The position numbers were made by a program, and so were the translations under genes. Shown here one piece after another: positions 8,670 through 18,520 of a stretch of 64,000 bases of DNA. The notes under the pieces are model-generated. The model saw only the letters and a list, made by a program, of their open reading frames with translations. It did not search any database and had not been told where the DNA came from. This DNA is from an uncultured Lachnospiraceae bacterium. Lineage in GTDB: Bacteria > Bacillota > Clostridia > Lachnospirales > Lachnospiraceae. The first letter of the stretch is position 1, and each line of letters starts with the position of its first letter. Where the stretch lies: positions 91,041-155,040 of the forward strand of contig CAMNTM010000007.1 of NCBI GenBank assembly GCA_946558465.1, read 5' to 3'.

Positions 8670-8693
8670 TGTGATTCCATGTCCAGAATCACA
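8670..8693. promoter_or_regulatory. Inverted repeat in the nrdD leader
   Basis: TGTGATTC (8670-8677) and GAATCACA (8686-8693) are perfect arms around an 8-base spacer. The site lies about 20 bases downstream of the -10 box, so it could be an operator or an RNA hairpin. It does not match the NrdR box. Confidence 0.45.
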
Positions 8694-8713
8694 ATATTAT
8701 GTGTCTGTTTAAC

Positions 8714-8742
8714 ATATTATCATTATAGAACAGTACCGTCAA
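8714..8742 (-). promoter_or_regulatory. Promoter of nrdD-nrdG-dut
   Basis: Minus-strand TTGACG (8737-8742), 17-base spacer, TAATAT (8714-8719). A TATAAT sequence also lies within the spacer but without a well-spaced -35. Confidence 0.6.
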
Positions 8743-8765
8743 TAAAATCTGTTCGAAAAACATTC

Positions 8766-8793
8766 ACAAAAATAGAGCCTGCACAGGCTCTAT
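8766..8793 (-). terminator. Terminator after the alanine symporter gene
   Basis: A perfect 10-bp stem ATAGAGCCTG/CAGGCTCTAT with a 2-base loop (8772-8793) is followed on the minus strand by TTTTTG, a classic rho-independent terminator. Confidence 0.85.
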
Positions 8794-8855
8794 AAATTGT
8801 CTAAATTGCGGGAGCACAAAATGCACTACTGCCCGCAGCATCAGAATGTTAACAT

Positions 8856-10241
8856 TCATCTCTTAACGACCGGAACAGGCGTATTATCTTTTGCATCCAG
8901 ATTATGGATATATTTTTTTGTCTCCCTTGCTATTACATTTGACAAGAGCAGCACGGCGATCAGATTCGGAATTGCCATAAGCGCATTTAAAGTATCTGCA
9001 ATCAGCCATACAAGGTCCAGCTTTATAATAGGGGCAATCACCGCAACTCCAATATACAGAATACGATAAGGAATCAACGCCGCTTTACCTGCAAAATATT
9101 CTACACACCGTTCCCCGTAATAGGCCCATCCAAGAATCGTAGAGTAGGCAAAGGATATGATTCCAAGCGTCAGAATAACCGGTCCAAGATACGGAATCTG
9201 TCCGAAGGCTAAAGAGGTCAGAACCCCTCCATCTTCTACTTCGCTTACGTTGATAAAATCATTTTTCATAATCGTTGTAACAAGCACAAGCCCTGTCATT
9301 GCACATACAACTACCGTATCCCAGAATGTCCCGGTAGAGGATACCAGCGCCTGGCGCACCGGATTTCTTGTCTGAGCCGCCGCAGCAGCAATCGGCGCGG
9401 AGCCCATTCCGGACTCATTGGAAAAGAGACCTCTCGCAGCTCCGTACTGGATAGCCATACGAATCCCCGTTCCCACAAGGCCTCCCGCCGCTGCTCCGGG
9501 CGTAAACGCAAGCCTGCAGATTACCGAAACAGCCGGGATAATATAATCAAAATTCATTCCGAGAATAATCACGCAGCCGATGACATAGAAAACAGCCATA
9601 AAAGGCACCAGCTTTTCACACACCCTTGCAATAGATTTAATACCGCCCAGTATGACAACAGCAGTCAGAACGGCTACCACGATTCCCACTGCCACCTTCG
9701 GAATCCCCAGATTCTGGCCGCAGACAGTAGCGATTGCATTGACCTGTGTCGCGCATCCGATTCCAAAAGAAGCAAAGCCTGCAAACACGGCAAAAATTAT
9801 TCCAAGCCATTTCATATTAAGACCCCGCTCCAGCGCATACATAGCGCCGCCCTGCATGCGTCCATCCTCGGTTTTCACCCGGTATTTTACCGCAATCAGC
9901 GATTCCGCATACTTCGTAGCAATTCCAAATACACCGGTAAGCCAGCACCACAATACGGCCCCCGGACCTCCGATGGCAATAGCTGTACCTACCCCGATAA
10001 TGTTACCGGTACCTATCGTCGCTGCCAGAGCCGTCGTCAAAGCACCAAACTGCGATACCTCTCCCTCTGCATCCGGATCCTTTGATACAGAAAGCCTGAT
10101 TCCCTTTGTAATTGTTTTTCTCTGGATAAATCCTGTACGGATTGTCATAAAAACATGGGTGCCGAACAAAAGAATAATCATTCCCCTGCCCCAGACAATA
10201 CCGTTTGCCTTTGATACAAATGAACTAAATATTTCTAACAT
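8856..10241 (-). CDS. Alanine/glycine:cation symporter (AGCS, AlsT-like)
   Basis: A 461-residue, roughly 11-helix membrane protein of the AGCS family. Recognisable segments are GALTTALAATIGTGNIIGVG, GGPGAVLWCWLTGVFG, ATKYAESLIAVKYR and the ARGLFSNESGMGSAPIAAAAA signature. Family members import alanine or glycine (some glutamine) with Na+. Start at 10241 follows GGAGGGAG at good spacing. It lies 109 bases downstream of the formate/nitrite-type gene, and a strong terminator follows it. Substrate choice is inferred from family only. Confidence 0.93.
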   Translation of the reverse strand: MLEIFSSFVSKANGIVWGRGMIILLFGTHVFMTIRTGFIQRKTITKGIRLSVSKDPDAEGEVSQFGALTTALAATIGTGNIIGVGTAIAIGGPGAVLWCWLTGVFGIATKYAESLIAVKYRVKTEDGRMQGGAMYALERGLNMKWLGIIFAVFAGFASFGIGCATQVNAIATVCGQNLGIPKVAVGIVVAVLTAVVILGGIKSIARVCEKLVPFMAVFYVIGCVIILGMNFDYIIPAVSVICRLAFTPGAAAGGLVGTGIRMAIQYGAARGLFSNESGMGSAPIAAAAAQTRNPVRQALVSSTGTFWDTVVVCAMTGLVLVTTIMKNDFINVSEVEDGGVLTSLAFGQIPYLGPVILTLGIISFAYSTILGWAYYGERCVEYFAGKAALIPYRILYIGVAVIAPIIKLDLVWLIADTLNALMAIPNLIAVLLLSNVIARETKKYIHNLDAKDNTPVPVVKR

Positions 10242-10350
10242 ACGCGCTCTCCCTCCACTCTCTTTTTGCCGTCTTCTCTTTTGCCGCCTTCACTTTACCA
10301 GCTTCATTTTACGGTACAATATTTTATGTCTGCATCTCTTCAGAAAGCAC

Positions 10351-10974
10351 TTAACCTTCCCTCTTTATTACAGGAAGCAGCATGCCTCCTATACTGTTTC
10401 CCAGCGTCATTATCATTAGATAAAGGCACGCTTTTCCTGACCATGCGCCTGCCAGGCTGAAATAAAACATATTCGCAACGCAGTGCTCAAACCCGCACAG
10501 AATAAATACACTGACCCCTAGAAATAAAATAACCGGATTTCCTCTCTCCTTAAAGCCATCCACCGCAGCATACATCAGAAATCCACAGAAAACAGACAGG
10601 CAGAAGATACTTAACGGAGTGTCTGAAAGCTTCGTCTCACAGATAACCTCCGCTCCTTTTCGTATTCCGCTGATTCTGGAAACGAGCACTCCTGCCGCCC
10701 CAAGTCCGGTTCCTGCAAGATTTCCGAACCATGTAATGAAAAGAATACCGGCATATTCCTTCTTATTTTTCTGTCCTGCCAGATAGCCTATCTTCCCCGT
10801 ATAAAGATACAGACCGTTCAGTACAATCGCATACAGGCCGACCGTAAAAAACAAGGCTCCTGCAATCTTATTTTCCAGTGACAAATAAATTATACCGCCT
10901 ACGGCAATAGCAAACCCGGCCCCGGCTGCCTGCAAAAATATGCTTCCTTTCTTCATCTCTTTCCGTACCTCCAT
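10351..10974 (-). CDS. Formate/nitrite transporter (FNT) family protein, short form
   Basis: Up to 207 residues with about six hydrophobic helices. FNT landmarks are WFGNLAGTGLG, CGFEHCVANMFYFSL (with the conserved pore His of FEHxVANM) and GNSIGGMLLP. Typical FNT channels are 260-280 residues, so this is a compact version with short termini. The first ATG overlaps the metA stop as TAATG; an internal ATG at 10956 is better placed behind GGAGGT and may be the true start. Family members pass formate, nitrite, hydrosulfide or acetate-like anions; co-transcription with metA, which releases acetate-equivalent CoA chemistry and feeds sulfide assimilation, does not settle the substrate. Confidence 0.88.
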   Translation of the reverse strand: MEVRKEMKKGSIFLQAAGAGFAIAVGGIIYLSLENKIAGALFFTVGLYAIVLNGLYLYTGKIGYLAGQKNKKEYAGILFITWFGNLAGTGLGAAGVLVSRISGIRKGAEVICETKLSDTPLSIFCLSVFCGFLMYAAVDGFKERGNPVILFLGVSVFILCGFEHCVANMFYFSLAGAWSGKACLYLMIMTLGNSIGGMLLPVIKREG

Positions 10975-11894
10975 TAAAACGGCGTCCCGTAAAGATCATA
11001 CGGCGTCACCTGATACACATAATAATTGAGCCAGTTCGTATACAGATTGTTAGCATGCGCCCTCCAGCTTAAGACAGGCCTGTTTTCCGGATTATTATCT
11101 TTATAATAATTCCTCGGCATATCAATCGGAAGGCCCTTACTTAAATCTCTTTTGAATTCTCCGTCAAGCGTCACTCTGTCATACTCCGGATGGCCCATGA
11201 CAAATATCTGCCGGCCATCCTCAGCCATAGCAAGAAACAGACCGGCTTCATCTGACTCTGCCAGGACAGTTAAGCGCTTTTCCGCCCGTATCCTTTCCAT
11301 CGGTACATCCGTATGTCTGGAATGAGGTGCAAGAAACACATCGTCAAATCCTCTCACCAGAGGAATCTTCCGATTCAGCACCCGGTGCCTGAATACCCCG
11401 AAAAGCTTATGGTCAAGCTGTACCTTATCAATCCCGTAATGATAATAAATCCCGGCCTGGGCCCCCCAGCACAGATGAAGCGTCGAGGTAACATTTTTCC
11501 TGCTCCACTCCATAATCTCCTTCAGCTCTTCCCAGTAGTCCACCTGTTCAAAGGGCATCTGTTCTACCGGCGCTCCGGTAATAATAAATCCGTCAAATTT
11601 CTGCCCTTTAATCTCAGAAAATTTCTGATAAAACTTATTGAGATGGCTGGTAGGCGTATTCTTTGATTCGTGGCTGCTTACTGTGACAAAGGAGACATCC
11701 ACCTGAAGAGGTGTATTGGACAGTGAGCGCAGAATCTGAAGCTCTGTGTCCTCCTTAAGGGGCATCAGATTCAAAAGCCCTATTTTAATCGGGCGTATAT
11801 CCTGATGTGTCGCCCGGTGCTCATCCATCACAAATATATTTTCTCTTTCAAGAATCTCCTTTACCGGAAGATCATTCTGCACTCGAATCGGCAT
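10974..11894 (-). CDS. metA: Homoserine O-acetyltransferase (MetA type)
   Basis: A 306-residue MetA-family enzyme acylating homoserine for methionine synthesis. The catalytic Cys142 (HLCWGAQAG), His235 and Glu237 (MGHPEYD) are all in place at the family's usual numbers. Residue 111 is Glu (TGAPVEQ); in characterised MetA proteins Glu at this position goes with acetyl-CoA and Gly with succinyl-CoA, so the product is probably O-acetylhomoserine. It starts 4 bases after the AI-2E-family gene and its stop overlaps the FNT start. No SAM riboswitch or T-box lies directly in front; expression depends on the promoter at 13351. Confidence 0.96.
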   Translation of the reverse strand: MPIRVQNDLPVKEILERENIFVMDEHRATHQDIRPIKIGLLNLMPLKEDTELQILRSLSNTPLQVDVSFVTVSSHESKNTPTSHLNKFYQKFSEIKGQKFDGFIITGAPVEQMPFEQVDYWEELKEIMEWSRKNVTSTLHLCWGAQAGIYYHYGIDKVQLDHKLFGVFRHRVLNRKIPLVRGFDDVFLAPHSRHTDVPMERIRAEKRLTVLAESDEAGLFLAMAEDGRQIFVMGHPEYDRVTLDGEFKRDLSKGLPIDMPRNYYKDNNPENRPVLSWRAHANNLYTNWLNYYVYQVTPYDLYGTPF

Positions 11895-11898
11895 CGCA

Positions 11899-13317
11899 TT
11901 ATTCCTCCTTCCTTTCTTCTGCTGCTATATTCTGCTCCTGTTTCTCGGAATGTATATAATTTCCTTCATTATCCACATAGCTCAAGGTATCATAATATTC
12001 AGAGCCTTTAGGAAGTTTTTTCCTTTCCAGCCGGTTATTCAGAATCATCTGAACAATATAGTAAATAACCGCAAACGTCGGAACTCCCATTACCATACCG
12101 ACAAACCCGAAAAGACCTCCTCCCAGAAGAATCGCTACAATCACCCAGAATGCAGACAGCCCTGTCGAATTTCCAAGTATCTTCGGTCCCAGTATATTTC
12201 CGTCAAACTGCTGAAGAAGCAGAACAAAAATCATAAAATAAATTCCTTTCATCGGCTCATCTAAAAAAATCAGAATCGTACTTGGAACAGCCCCGATGTA
12301 AGGCCCGAAAAACGGGATTACATTCGTAACTCCTACAATCACACTCACCAGCATGACATAAGGCATGTTTAAAATCGACAGACCAAAAAAGCAAAGTACC
12401 CCGATAATCGCGGAATCAATAATTTTTCCGATAATAAACCCGCCGAAAATCTCATTGCTTTTTGTAGTCAGGTGAAGCAGCATATTTGCATGCTCAGCGC
12501 TGCATACGGCATAGACCATCTTCTTGCTCTGCCGCACAAATGTCTCCTTGCTGAACAATATGTACACAGAGACAATCAGCCCGATCAAAACATTGACCAC
12601 CTCACTCAAAAAGTTAAATACACCTACTGTCAGATTAGACATAATTTCATTCACACGATCAAGAAGGTCTGTCCGCAGCCAGTTCATGAACATATCCGTC
12701 CCCTCCTCAAGCGCCGTCTTAATTAAGGTTCCTGTCGTGGAGTCATCAATTTGAATGTCATTTAACATATCCAAGGCCTCTCGAATCTGTCTCGGCAGTG
12801 TAAAAATCAGATTTCGAATGCTGACATATAATTCCGGAATCAAAAGATTTAAAAGTGCAGATACCAGAATCAAGAGAAGAATCAATGAAGAAAAGATTCC
12901 GACTGCCCGGGACAGTCCCCTTGCCTTCTCTTCTTTTTCCATCCGCTTCACCAGCACGGGAGCCAGATACTGGTCAACCTTTTTTACAATTGGATTCAAA
13001 AGATAGGCAATTACGCAGCCGTAAAGCACCGGCTTTAATACCTGGATTATCCTGCTGATTCCATTCGACAGATCGGTCATGCGCAGAAGTGCAAAATAAA
13101 ACAAAATGCTGGCGGCCACCACAAGAAATATAGTCATCCCCCTGCCGAACTGCTGTCTAAGCTTGGATGGTCCCCGCTTTGCAAATACCGGACGCCCCGA
13201 ATAGTAAGCATTTTTTTCTTCCTTCGGTTTCGCTTCTATACCTTCTTCTATATTTTCAAGATTCTTTATGTCCTTACTGCTGTTTTTCTCTTCAAGATTT
13301 TCTATACTGTTTTCCAT
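11899..13317 (-). CDS. AI-2E family (DUF20) transporter
   Basis: About 472 residues: a charged N-terminal tail of about 55 residues, then roughly eight membrane helices with the family's central GKIIDSAIIGVLCFFGL, NVIPFFGPYIGAVPS and FDGNILGPKILGNSTGLSA segments. Family members have been linked to AI-2 export, Na+(Li+)/H+ antiport or small-molecule efflux, so the substrate is open. I choose the ATG at 13317: AGAGGA lies 9 bases before it, whereas the alternative upstream GTG (13338) has no ribosome binding site. It is the first gene of an operon with metA and the FNT gene. Confidence 0.9.
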   Translation of the reverse strand: MENSIENLEEKNSSKDIKNLENIEEGIEAKPKEEKNAYYSGRPVFAKRGPSKLRQQFGRGMTIFLVVAASILFYFALLRMTDLSNGISRIIQVLKPVLYGCVIAYLLNPIVKKVDQYLAPVLVKRMEKEEKARGLSRAVGIFSSLILLLILVSALLNLLIPELYVSIRNLIFTLPRQIREALDMLNDIQIDDSTTGTLIKTALEEGTDMFMNWLRTDLLDRVNEIMSNLTVGVFNFLSEVVNVLIGLIVSVYILFSKETFVRQSKKMVYAVCSAEHANMLLHLTTKSNEIFGGFIIGKIIDSAIIGVLCFFGLSILNMPYVMLVSVIVGVTNVIPFFGPYIGAVPSTILIFLDEPMKGIYFMIFVLLLQQFDGNILGPKILGNSTGLSAFWVIVAILLGGGLFGFVGMVMGVPTFAVIYYIVQMILNNRLERKKLPKGSEYYDTLSYVDNEGNYIHSEKQEQNIAAEERKEE

Positions 13318-13350
13318 ATCATAAATTCCTCTTTTCACACATATAAAGCT

Positions 13351-13379
13351 ATTATACCTGCTCCCTAAATATGCGTCAA
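13351..13379 (-). promoter_or_regulatory. Promoter of the AI-2E-metA-FNT operon
   Basis: Minus-strand TTGACG (13374-13379), 17-base spacer and a perfect TATAAT (13351-13356), 34 bases before the start codon. Confidence 0.85.
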
Positions 13380-13512
13380 CAAAAAAAGCCGGCTCTTTTG
13401 GGTGCTAAGGGTTGAATAATCCACTTCTATCATTTATAATTTTTATTGTAAGAACATATTATTTTGTTATGTTTTATATAGAGAGCAAAATAATTTTGAA
13501 GGAGATATAAAA

Positions 13513-15528
13513 ATGAATGCACAGAAAAACACAAAAGACAAATCAGCCGGAAAAAGGCCGAGACGAAAAAAGGGGATAACCCGAAAGCTGGTAGGGGCGA
13601 TTATGGCTACTATCATGATCATGGTTGCAGTGCTCCTGACAATTGTATACAACCGTGTTTCCAATACTCTTCTTGAAAAAAGCGAAAACATGCTCAAGGA
13701 AACTACCGATAAGGCACTTCAGGAAACCAGCGCCTGGATGAACAAGACGCTGACCATGCTGGAGATGCAGCGGGACACCATTGAATATGAGGATATGGAT
13801 ATCCCGGAAATGACAGAATACATTAAGCATACTGTCGATCAGAATGACGCCTACCCGGCCGGATTATATGTAGCATTGACAGACGGCTCTTTGTATCATG
13901 CTACCTTTGTACCAGGCCCTGATTTCAACGCGCTGGAAAAATCCTGGTATCAAAATGGAATCCAGTCACAGGATTTTATTCTTGGAGACGTATATTTTGA
14001 TGAGGACAGCCAGTCTTATGTAGTAGGCGCTTCTGGAATATTAAAAGGAGCCCAGGGCGAGACACGCGGCGTTGCGGCCGCCGATGTATATCTGGATTCC
14101 ATATCAGATATCGTGGCCGATATCCATCTGGAGAAGACCGGAGGTATCTTCCTTGTAGATACCCGGACAGATACTATAATCGGACATCCGGACAAAGAGA
14201 TGACCGGAAAGGTTTTAAGTGACTTCAAGGGGGACATGTACGCCTATGCTGCCGGACAGATTCAAAAGGGAGCTCTGGGACTTTCCCTTTATGAAGATAG
14301 TACCTACATACAGGTCGCACAGGTGCCGAACAGTGACTGGATAGCGGTTTCCTACGTCTCCAAATCCGAGGTGCTTAAGGATCTTCTTACCCTGACCGGC
14401 ATGATGGCAACTGTTTCGGTGATATCCGTTATTATCGCAGTCATTTTAATTATCATTCTTGTCAGAAGAATTATCGGAAAGCCTGTAGCCGAACTGAGCA
14501 GCATAGCTGCTAAAATTGCGGAAGGAAAGCTTGATCAGACAATCAGCCACCACTCAAACGATGAACTGGGTGAACTGGCAGACAATTTCGGCCTGACAGT
14601 AACCCGTCTGAAAGACTATGTAGATTATATCAATGAAATCTCGGAAAAGCTGCAGGAGATTGCCCGAGGGAATCTCGCCTTTACACTTTCTCATGAATAT
14701 GTGGGAGAATTTGCAAAAATCAAGGAATCACTGGAAGGAATCTCCCTTTCTCTTAATGACACGATGGGACAGATCAACATGGCGGCAAATCAGGTGGCAG
14801 AGGGGTCTGGATATGTTTCTGACGGTGCGCAGACACTCTCACAGGGCTCTTCAGCGCAAAGCGACGCCGTAGACAAACTTGCCTCCCACATCAGCGAAGT
14901 GTCCGACGGAATACAGAAAACTGCTATGGGAGCCAAAAAAGCAAGCCATATTGCCAAAAATGTAGGCACTCATATTTTGGAAAGCAATGATAAGATGCAG
15001 CATATGAACACGGCAATCCAGAAAATCAGCAGTAAATCTGCCGAGATCCACAGTATCATTAAAACGATTGAGGATATCGCATTCCAGACCAATATTCTGG
15101 CTCTGAATGCCGCTGTAGAGGCTGCACGGGCCGGTGCCGCCGGAAAAGGCTTTGCCGTAGTTGCCGACGAGGTACGAAATCTTGCCAGCAAATCCTCGGA
15201 AGCCGCCAAAAATACAACTCTTCTGATTGAACAAACCGTTGAGGCCGTAAATGAAGGTACCGATCTGGCAAATGACACAGCTGCTTCCATGCTTGAAGTG
15301 GTAGCTCAGGCAGAAGAGGTTACCCAGCTCATTGATGAAATTGCAGAATATTCCTCAAAACAGGCCTCAGCCACAGAGGAAGTTACCCGCGGAATAGGCC
15401 AGATTTCCGATGTTGTACAGTCTAACATGGTCACGGCTGAAAAGAGCGCTTCAGCCAGTGAAGAATTATCCGGACAGGCACATATGTTAAAGGATCTGGT
15501 ATCAAAGTTCCGGCTGAAAGAAAGATAG
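13513..15528 (+). CDS. Methyl-accepting chemotaxis protein
   Basis: A 671-residue receptor. A basic N-terminal tail (1-30) precedes one membrane helix (about 31-49), an extracellular sensor of about 250 residues resembling a double-Cache domain, a second helix (about 298-318), a HAMP linker starting [13 protein letters not shown], and a long cytoplasmic coiled-coil signalling domain. The hairpin tip [20 protein letters not shown] near residue 520 is the CheA/CheW contact. AAGGAGA lies 7 bases before the ATG. The ligand is unknown; Cache sensors often bind amino acids or carboxylates. No chemotaxis or flagellar genes are nearby, and a conserved long palindrome follows the gene. Confidence 0.95.
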   Translation: MNAQKNTKDKSAGKRPRRKKGITRKLVGAIMATIMIMVAVLLTIVYNRVSNTLLEKSENMLKETTDKALQETSAWMNKTLTMLEMQRDTIEYEDMDIPEMTEYIKHTVDQNDAYPAGLYVALTDGSLYHATFVPGPDFNALEKSWYQNGIQSQDFILGDVYFDEDSQSYVVGASGILKGAQGETRGVAAADVYLDSISDIVADIHLEKTGGIFLVDTRTDTIIGHPDKEMTGKVLSDFKGDMYAYAAGQIQKGALGLSLYEDSTYIQVAQVPNSDWIAVSYVSKSEVLKDLLTLTGMMATVSVISVIIAVILIIILVRRIIGKPVAELSSIAAKIAEGKLDQTISHHSNDELGELADNFGLTVTRLKDYVDYINEISEKLQEIARGNLAFTLSHEYVGEFAKIKESLEGISLSLNDTMGQINMAANQVAEGSGYVSDGAQTLSQGSSAQSDAVDKLASHISEVSDGIQKTAMGAKKASHIAKNVGTHILESNDKMQHMNTAIQKISSKSAEIHSIIKTIEDIAFQTNILALNAAVEAARAGAAGKGFAVVADEVRNLASKSSEAAKNTTLLIEQTVEAVNEGTDLANDTAASMLEVVAQAEEVTQLIDEIAEYSSKQASATEEVTRGIGQISDVVQSNMVTAEKSASASEELSGQAHMLKDLVSKFRLKER

Positions 15529-15549
15529 AACATACAGACAGATAAAACA

Positions 15550-15603
15550 AACCGGGGACACCGCACAATCGTCTGATAGGATGATTGTGCGGTGTCCCCG
15601 GTT
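15550..15603. repeat. Long palindrome, GGGGAC family, copy 1
   Basis: A perfect 21-bp inverted repeat (15550-15570 against 15583-15603) around a 12-base loop. The outer part reads ACCGGGGACACCGC. It starts 21 bases after the chemotaxis receptor stop and could act as a bidirectional terminator between convergent genes, though it lacks a clear T-run. It shares only the outer GGGGAC with the other three palindromes and may be a different subtype. Confidence 0.8.
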
Positions 15604-15680
15604 CAATTTGAAATACAATAAAATGCCGCCCTTATATCTGAATACTCTGCAGCAAAATATCCTCTTTCACTGTATACAGA

Positions 15681-16007
15681 CTATGCACAGCCGCACTTAA
15701 ATGTCGCGCACTCTGTCTCCCCGCACTGGCATGCTCCGCCGCCCTCAACGCTGATTTTTCCTGCATGGCAGCAGCACGCATCATTATAAACACAGTCTGT
15801 TGCCTTACAGTCAATCGTGCTTTCCAGCGATGCATTCTTTACGGAATTACCGTAGGAATCCATACCTTCCTTTCTCTCCTCAAAGCTGTCGCAGCAGGTT
15901 TCCTCTGCATATTTTGCAGACCGCCCTCCAACCTGAATCTTGTCCAGGGCACAGTAGTAATTTGCATTATGCTTACATGTCTGTACAGTACATTTTAATT
16001 CTGGCAT
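15681..16007 (-). CDS. DUF1540 protein, two cysteine-rich repeats
   Basis: 108 residues with two DUF1540 units: CTVQTCKHNANYYCALDKIQV ending in ETCCDSF, and CKATDCVYNDACCCHAGKIS ending in ETECATF. The spaced cysteines suggest metal binding, but the family has no established function; members are common in sporulating clostridia. A perfect AAGGAGGT (16013-16020) fixes the start at the ATG at 16007, although the frame stays open further upstream. It follows thrS by 75 bases on the same strand and may be read through from that operon. Confidence 0.88.
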   Translation of the reverse strand: MPELKCTVQTCKHNANYYCALDKIQVGGRSAKYAEETCCDSFEERKEGMDSYGNSVKNASLESTIDCKATDCVYNDACCCHAGKISVEGGGACQCGETECATFKCGCA

Positions 16008-16082
16008 AAGCTTACCTCCTTGTTTGATATTTTTCGAGGTTATTATGCCCTTTTCCATTCTTTTTATCAGAAAATCAGCATA

Positions 16083-18008
16083 TTAATCTTCTTTTACTGT
16101 CTCGCGGATAATCTTCCCTTCGATTTCTGCTTTGATTTCCTTTATAAATGTCTGTAAGTCTTTCTGGCCTTCATCTCCTGCAAAACGGCTTCTCACAGAT
16201 ACCAGGCCGGACTCCTCTTCCTTCGCGCCAACAACAAGCATATACGGAATTTTATTCATCTGAGCCTCACGGATCTTATAACCGATCTTCTCAGCTCTTG
16301 TATCCATCTCTGCACGGATACCTGCCTCATTCAAAGCTTCGTTTACCTTTTCTGCATATGCCATGTATTTGTCGGAAATCGGAAGCACCTTTACCTGTAC
16401 CGGTGCAAGCCAGGTAGGAAATGCTCCTGCAAAATGCTCAATCAAAATACCAATAAAACGTTCAATAGAACCGAATGCAACACGATGAATCATAATCGGA
16501 CGATGCTTTTCTCCGTCAGCTCCCGTATATTCCAGATCAAATCTCTGAGGCATCTGCATATCAAGCTGAATCGTGCCGCACTGCCATGTTCTTCCGATAG
16601 AATCTTCCAGATGGAAGTCAATCTTCGGACCATAGAATGCTCCGTCTCCTTCATTTATCACATAGTCTAGACCCAGATCATCAAGAGCTCCCCTCAAACC
16701 GTCTGTAGCCAGCTCCCAGTCCTCGTCACTTCCCATACTGTCTTCCGGACGTGTAGAAAGCTCTACATGATATTTAAACCCAAACAAATTATAAACCTCA
16801 TCAATCAGGCCTGCCACCCCTTTAATCTCGTCTCGAATCTGCTCCGGAGTCATAAAAATATGTGCGTCATCCTGCGTAAAGCAGCGGACACGCATCAGCC
16901 CATGAAGCTGTCCTGACTTTTCATGGCGGTGAACCAGTCCTAACTCCCCTGCACGAAGCGGAAGATCCTTGTAGGAGCGCGGCTCTGATTTATATACCAG
17001 CATTCCTCCCGGGCAGTTCATAGGCTTAACTGCAAAATCCTCATCATCAATTTTAGTCGTATACATATTGTCTTTATAGTGATCCCAGTGTCCGGAATTC
17101 TCCCACAGATGACGGCTTAAAATAATCGGTGTTGCGATTTCCACATAACCTTTTTTCCTGTGCAGTTCTCTCCAATAATCAAGCAGCGTATTTTTCAGCA
17201 CCATTCCCTTTGGAAGGAAAAACGGGAAACCCGGTCCTTCCTCACACATCATAAAAAGTCCTAATTCTCTGCCAAGTTTTCTATGATCCCGTTTTTTAGC
17301 CTCTTCCATCATGTGAAGATACTCGTCAAGCTCTGCTTTCTTCGGATAAGATACCCCGTAGATTCTCGTCAGCATCTTATTTTTCTCACTGCCTCTCCAG
17401 TAGGCGCCTGCAAGACTTGTAAGCTTAAATGCCTTCACGGGCTTTGTGCTCATAAGATGCGGACCCGCACACAGATCTGTAAATTCACCCTGGCTGTAAA
17501 AGCTGATTTCCTCGCCCTCAGGAAGGTCCTCGATAAGCTCCACCTTATAGGGTTCGTTTTTCTCTTTAAAATATGCAATCGCTTCATCTCTAGGCTTGGT
17601 AAATCTTTCAATCGGCAGATTTTCCTTAACAATTTTTTTCATCTCCGCCTCAATCTTCTCCAGATCCTCCGGCGCAAACGGAGTCTCTCTGTCTAAATCA
17701 TAGTAAAAGCCATGCTCAATAGAAGGCCCGATTGCAAGCTTTGTCTCAGGATAGAGCCGTTTCACTGCCTGGGCAAGAATATGAGACGTAGTGTGAAAAA
17801 ATGCTCCCCTTCCATCCTCCGAGCCAAAGGTAAGAATCTCAAGCTCACAATCCCCGGTAATCTCTGTCCGGAGATCCGAAAGCTTCCCATTTATCTTCAC
17901 AGCCGTGGCTGCTCTTGCCAGACCCTCGCTTATGTCCTTTGCAATATCAACAGCCGGCATACTTTTTTCATACTCTTTTACAGAACCGTTCTTCAATGTA
18001 ATTTTCAT
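16083..18008 (-). CDS. thrS: Threonyl-tRNA synthetase
   Basis: A 641-residue class II synthetase of normal length. The TGS domain is at the N-terminus (MKITLKNGSVKEYEKSMPAV), followed by the editing domain with HTTSHILAQAVKRLYP and the C-terminal Cys of CAGPH, then the catalytic core (motif 2 region with RCFTQDDAHIF; zinc ligands in NCPGGMLVY and later histidines), and an anticodon-binding C-terminal domain. It charges tRNA-Thr. It is the third gene of an operon whose leader is a T-box with a threonine specifier (19454-19705), separated from it by two metabolic genes; the start lies 3 bases after the thioesterase gene. Confidence 0.98.
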   Translation of the reverse strand: MKITLKNGSVKEYEKSMPAVDIAKDISEGLARAATAVKINGKLSDLRTEITGDCELEILTFGSEDGRGAFFHTTSHILAQAVKRLYPETKLAIGPSIEHGFYYDLDRETPFAPEDLEKIEAEMKKIVKENLPIERFTKPRDEAIAYFKEKNEPYKVELIEDLPEGEEISFYSQGEFTDLCAGPHLMSTKPVKAFKLTSLAGAYWRGSEKNKMLTRIYGVSYPKKAELDEYLHMMEEAKKRDHRKLGRELGLFMMCEEGPGFPFFLPKGMVLKNTLLDYWRELHRKKGYVEIATPIILSRHLWENSGHWDHYKDNMYTTKIDDEDFAVKPMNCPGGMLVYKSEPRSYKDLPLRAGELGLVHRHEKSGQLHGLMRVRCFTQDDAHIFMTPEQIRDEIKGVAGLIDEVYNLFGFKYHVELSTRPEDSMGSDEDWELATDGLRGALDDLGLDYVINEGDGAFYGPKIDFHLEDSIGRTWQCGTIQLDMQMPQRFDLEYTGADGEKHRPIMIHRVAFGSIERFIGILIEHFAGAFPTWLAPVQVKVLPISDKYMAYAEKVNEALNEAGIRAEMDTRAEKIGYKIREAQMNKIPYMLVVGAKEEESGLVSVRSRFAGDEGQKDLQTFIKEIKAEIEGKIIRETVKED

Positions 18009-18011
18009 CTC

Positions 18012-18500
18012 TTATTCCTCTCTCTTTCTTTCATTTTTATGATCTTTCATTTTAATTCTTTTTAATTTTTTCTTTTTATGCTCCTCCAGGACGCCCCGCA
18101 GCATATCATGAAATTCCGGCTGTGCATGCTTTAGCGCCAGCGGCCTTCCATCCCGGTCTATAAAGCAGTGCTTCGAGGTCCCTCGGCAGTGTACCATCTC
18201 AGTCCTGTCACTGATAACCTCATAGGCAACCGTCAGCTTGATTCCATTATATTCCTTAATATACGTCTCTATGGAAACCGTGTCTCCGAAATGAACCATC
18301 CTAAGATAATCCGCCTCTACCGACAATACCGGGCTTAATATTCCCTGCTCCTCCATCCTGTCATAGCCAAGCCCCATCTGCTCCATCAGATCCGTTCTCG
18401 CCTCCTCAAACCAGCGGATATAATTCGAATGATGCACAATCCCCATCTGGTCCGTTTCATAATATTGTACCTTGTGCCTGTAAATTTTCCATTCGCTCAT
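18012..18500 (-). CDS. YbgC/FadM-type acyl-CoA thioesterase
   Basis: A 162-residue hot-dog-fold protein. The motif YETDQMGIVHHSNYIRWFEE contains the Asp and His typical of 4-hydroxybenzoyl-CoA-thioesterase-like enzymes. It likely hydrolyses short- or medium-chain acyl-CoAs; the in vivo substrate is unknown. I take the ATG at 18500, preceded by AGAGGAG, rather than the in-frame upstream extension to 18563 that has no ribosome binding site and would overlap the aldo/keto reductase. The C-terminus ends in a long Lys/Arg/Glu-rich tail of about 25 residues. Confidence 0.88.
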   Translation of the reverse strand: MSEWKIYRHKVQYYETDQMGIVHHSNYIRWFEEARTDLMEQMGLGYDRMEEQGILSPVLSVEADYLRMVHFGDTVSIETYIKEYNGIKLTVAYEVISDRTEMVHCRGTSKHCFIDRDGRPLALKHAQPEFHDMLRGVLEEHKKKKLKRIKMKDHKNERKREE

Positions 18501-18520
18501 ATTTTTACTCCTCTGTATAT

